Assembly (NCBI GenBank): GCA_947178085.1
Contig: CAMWWS010000098.1
Location: 1-8,783, forward strand
Direction: 5' to 3'
Length of the DNA stretch: 8,783 nucleotides
From: an uncultured Lachnospiraceae bacterium
GTDB taxonomy: Bacteria > Bacillota_A > Clostridia > Lachnospirales > Lachnospiraceae
Shown here: in pieces, positions 7,296 through 8,783 of the stretch
Layout: each line of letters opens with the position of its first letter
How positions within the stretch are numbered: position 1 is the first letter of the stretch
The notes under the pieces: model-generated
The model's database searches: none
What the model saw: the letters and a program-made list of their open reading frames with translations, nothing else
What the model was told of the DNA's origin: nothing
Translations under genes and position numbers: made by a program

Positions 7296-7914
7296 TCTCT
7301 TTCCGCGTCTTTGCCTCTGTCTTTTTGTCGTGCATGCCGTCTATCATCTTCTCGATAAGCATCTTTTTTACATACACGTCAAAGCTCAGCATACAGATAA
7401 AACTGAATATCTGTAAAAACTCCCTGCTGTCTTCTGGCGCATCTTTAAAGGTTCCCTCTGAAATACGGAATTTATCTACTACATCCTTTTTCAGGGCTTC
7501 TATCTGCTCATCTTCAAGCCCAAATACCGTATCATATATCTTTTCCAAGTCAAAATCTTCTTCCGTGTCAAAGAATTTATCCGTGATTGGTTTGAAAAGC
7601 GCCTGAATGTCATTTATGGACAGGATTCCTTTATAATAATATATAAATACGAGAAGCAGAACATGCTCTTTGGAATACTTTTTCTTAACGGGCGGCGGAA
7701 GAAGATCATTTTTCGCATAATTATTTATCATTGTCTTGGTCAATATCTTATCTTCGCCGGGATGTCTCGTGGACTTCTTCAATCTGGCTTCCATAAAGGT
7801 AGTCACCTGATCCATATACAAATCAATATTAGGAATATCTTCAGACTTAATATATGCAATCCTATTAAGACTCTCCAATATGCTGTTGAGTAAATCTTCC
7901 GTACTAATTGTCAT
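7282..7914 (-). CDS. DUF1836 domain protein of unknown function
   Basis: This 210-residue soluble protein matches the DUF1836 family, common in Firmicutes and not characterised. The recognisable part is residues 57-105: ILTKTMINNYAKNDLLPPP, then KKKYSKEHVLLLVFIYYYKG and LSINDIQALF. The segment looks like the winged helix-turn-helix of MerR-type proteins (a turn, then a Lys/Tyr-rich wing, then a helix), so DNA binding is possible but unproven. Residues 195-210 form a Lys-rich, hydrophilic tail. There is no signal peptide or clear membrane helix. The start at 7914 follows AAAGG (7926-7930) with a somewhat long spacing of 11 bases. It has its own promoter in the gap after the upstream ABC-F gene, so it is probably transcribed independently of the glycan locus. 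The family call is fairly sure; the function is unknown. Confidence 0.85.
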   Translation of the reverse strand: MTISTEDLLNSILESLNRIAYIKSEDIPNIDLYMDQVTTFMEARLKKSTRHPGEDKILTKTMINNYAKNDLLPPPVKKKYSKEHVLLLVFIYYYKGILSINDIQALFKPITDKFFDTEEDFDLEKIYDTVFGLEDEQIEALKKDVVDKFRISEGTFKDAPEDSREFLQIFSFICMLSFDVYVKKMLIEKMIDGMHDKKTEAKTRKETDKK

Positions 7915-7995
7915 TCCTATCAGAACCTTTCTTTATTTACACTGTACTTATATTGCAAAATAACGTATCTCTTTGAAAATCACCTTATATATCAC

Positions 7996-8024
7996 ATTAT
8001 ATAGTTTTTATTACTACATGACAA
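7996..8024 (-). promoter_or_regulatory. Near-consensus sigma-A promoter of the DUF1836 gene
   Basis: On the minus strand a -35 box TTGTCA (8019-8024) and a perfect -10 box TATAAT (7996-8001) are separated by exactly 17 bases. Transcription would start at about 7989 and leave a leader of about 75 bases before the ATG at 7914. I see no riboswitch-like fold in that leader. The -35 box sits just past the stop codon of the ABC-F gene, in a 113-base gap, and no terminator is evident for that gene. Confidence 0.75.
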
Positions 8025-8027
8025 GTC

Positions 8028-8731
8028 TTAAAATTCAATAGTTTTAGTTGCAATTTTTTCCCGGAATCTTACGTCATGTTCCACAAACAGCATTGTAGGC
8101 TGATATTCCAGCAGTAATTTTTCAATCTGCATTCTGGAAAATACATCTATATAGTTTAACGGCTCATCCCATATATAAAGATGCGCGGGAGTAAGCAGGC
8201 TTGCTGCAATAAGCACCTTCTTTTTCTGCCCTTCCGAATAAGCCTCCATACTCTTAAAAAACTGTACCCTTTCAAAATCAAGCTGCCTGAGTATGGAATA
8301 AAAAAGGCTTTTATCCAGATTATTTTTACTGCAAAACTCAGGGAGTCCGCCTTTTAAGCCTGATGTATCCTGATTGATGTAAGATATCACAAGCCCTGAT
8401 GCGGTTTCGCAAATCCCGGTTTCCGTAACATCCATAACGATATCTCCATATCCGGCTTTTTGTAAAATCATTTTAATAAGCGTTGATTTTCCGCACCCGT
8501 TTTCTCCATGCAAAGCAATTCGTTCGCCCCTATTGACTGATATAGTCAAATTAGTGAAAACGTTCTTTTCCGCTCCTGCATATTTCAGACCGTAATCCCT
8601 AATATTTACCAGCGTATTTTTATGATGTTCAAGCTTTATCAGTTTCAAGTCTACGGGTTGCTCCAAGTCTGCCAAAAGTCCTTCCTTTTCTTCTATCTCC
8701 CTTCCAATTCTCTTTTCAATCTGCATTACCC
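8028..8731 (-). CDS. ABC-F ATPase, C-terminal half (truncated by sequence end)
   Basis: This encodes the end of the interdomain linker and the second ATPase domain of an ABC-F protein, a soluble ribosome-associated ATPase family without membrane helices. Counting from the Met at 8726, visible motifs are Walker A GENGCGKST (74-82), the signature YSEGQKKK (163-170), Walker B LYIWDEP (183-189) followed by LNYID, and the switch His217 in VEHD. The linker end is charged and helical (EKRIGREIEEKEGLLADLEQ). Full ABC-F proteins have about 490-540 residues and two ATPase domains, so roughly the first half is missing. The Met at 8726 is internal: the frame stays open upstream until it meets a stop inside the sequencing adapter. 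The SEGQKKK and WDEPLNYID motifs recall antibiotic-resistance ABC-F proteins (Lsa/Vga/Vml types), which free the ribosome from bound drugs. Resistance is inferred and depends on the missing half. Confidence 0.88.
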
Positions 8732-8783
8732 ATGTCTATTATACACATCTCCGAGCCCACGAGACAGGCAGAAATATCGTATG
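8732..8783. other. Illumina Nextera i7 adapter sequence (non-genomic contamination)
   Basis: The last 52 bases are synthetic. Positions 8732-8750 match the 19-base Tn5 mosaic end CTGTCTCTTATACACATCT with two mismatches (8732 and 8738). Positions 8751-8765 match the Nextera read-2 arm CCGAGCCCACGAGAC exactly. Positions 8766-8773 read AGGCAGAA, an 8-base i7 index that I recall as Nextera N703. Positions 8774-8783 match the start of the P7 arm ATCTCGTATG with one mismatch (8776). The order and spacing are those of a read passing through a short insert into the adapter. The true genomic sequence ends at about 8731. Confidence 0.97.

Noticed and set aside
7228..7416. Plus-strand open frame across the convergent gene ends
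   Set aside because: It overlaps both the lyase end and the DUF1836 gene out of frame, has no ribosome binding site, and its hydrophobic translation comes from reading the reverse of a coding strand.
8724..8726. ATG at 8726 as the real start of a short ABC ATPase
   Set aside because: The frame remains open upstream into the adapter, no ribosome binding site precedes it, and the protein begins inside the interdomain linker typical of ABC-F proteins.
8732..8750. Tn5-like 19-base transposon end, suggesting a mobile element
   Set aside because: It is directly followed by the Nextera read-2 arm, an index and the P7 arm, so it is library adapter and not a natural transposon end.

Overview
The window looks like a fragment of a gut-type Firmicutes (Clostridia, probably Lachnospiraceae-like) chromosome. 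This rests on the lipoprotein signal of the sugar-binding protein, the strong AGGGAGG-type ribosome binding sites, moderate base composition, the YesM/YesN two-component pair and a DUF1836 gene. No species can be named from the sequence alone.

Layout. Positions 1-60 (minus) hold the first 20 codons of a gene cut by the window edge, probably an ABC sugar permease. Positions 147-1544 (minus) encode a lipoprotein sugar-binding protein of the CUT1 type. An intergenic hairpin separates the two. A 293-bp AT-rich divergent promoter region (1545-1837) follows. Three co-directional plus-strand genes come next: a YesM-like sensor histidine kinase (1838-3682), a YesN-like AraC-type response regulator overlapping it by 4 bp (3679-5289), and a heparinase II/III-like polysaccharide lyase without a signal peptide (5331-7268). 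A perfect AT-rich inverted repeat covers the two convergent stop codons at about 7265-7295. The minus strand then carries a DUF1836 gene (7282-7914) with a near-consensus promoter, and the C-terminal half of an ABC-F ATPase (8028-8731).

How the genes may work together. The left five genes form a typical Gram-positive glycan-utilisation locus. The kinase would sense a glycan fragment outside the cell and the regulator would activate the divergent transporter operon and possibly its own operon. The binding protein and permease(s) would import an oligosaccharide, and the cytoplasmic lyase would cleave it by beta-elimination. A uronic-acid-containing polymer (glycosaminoglycan-like or similar) is the natural guess, but the substrate is not visible in the sequence. 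The DUF1836 and ABC-F genes appear unrelated to this locus.

Important artefact: the last ~52 bases (8732-8783) are not genomic. They match the Illumina Nextera i7 adapter (transposon mosaic end, adapter arm, an 8-base index and the start of the flow-cell arm). The ABC-F gene is therefore cut by the end of the assembled sequence, and its apparent start at 8726 is not a real start.

I see no phage, insertion sequence, CRISPR array, tRNA or rRNA. The most interesting biology is the cytoplasmic lyase with its dedicated regulators and the operator-like repeats in the divergent promoter.
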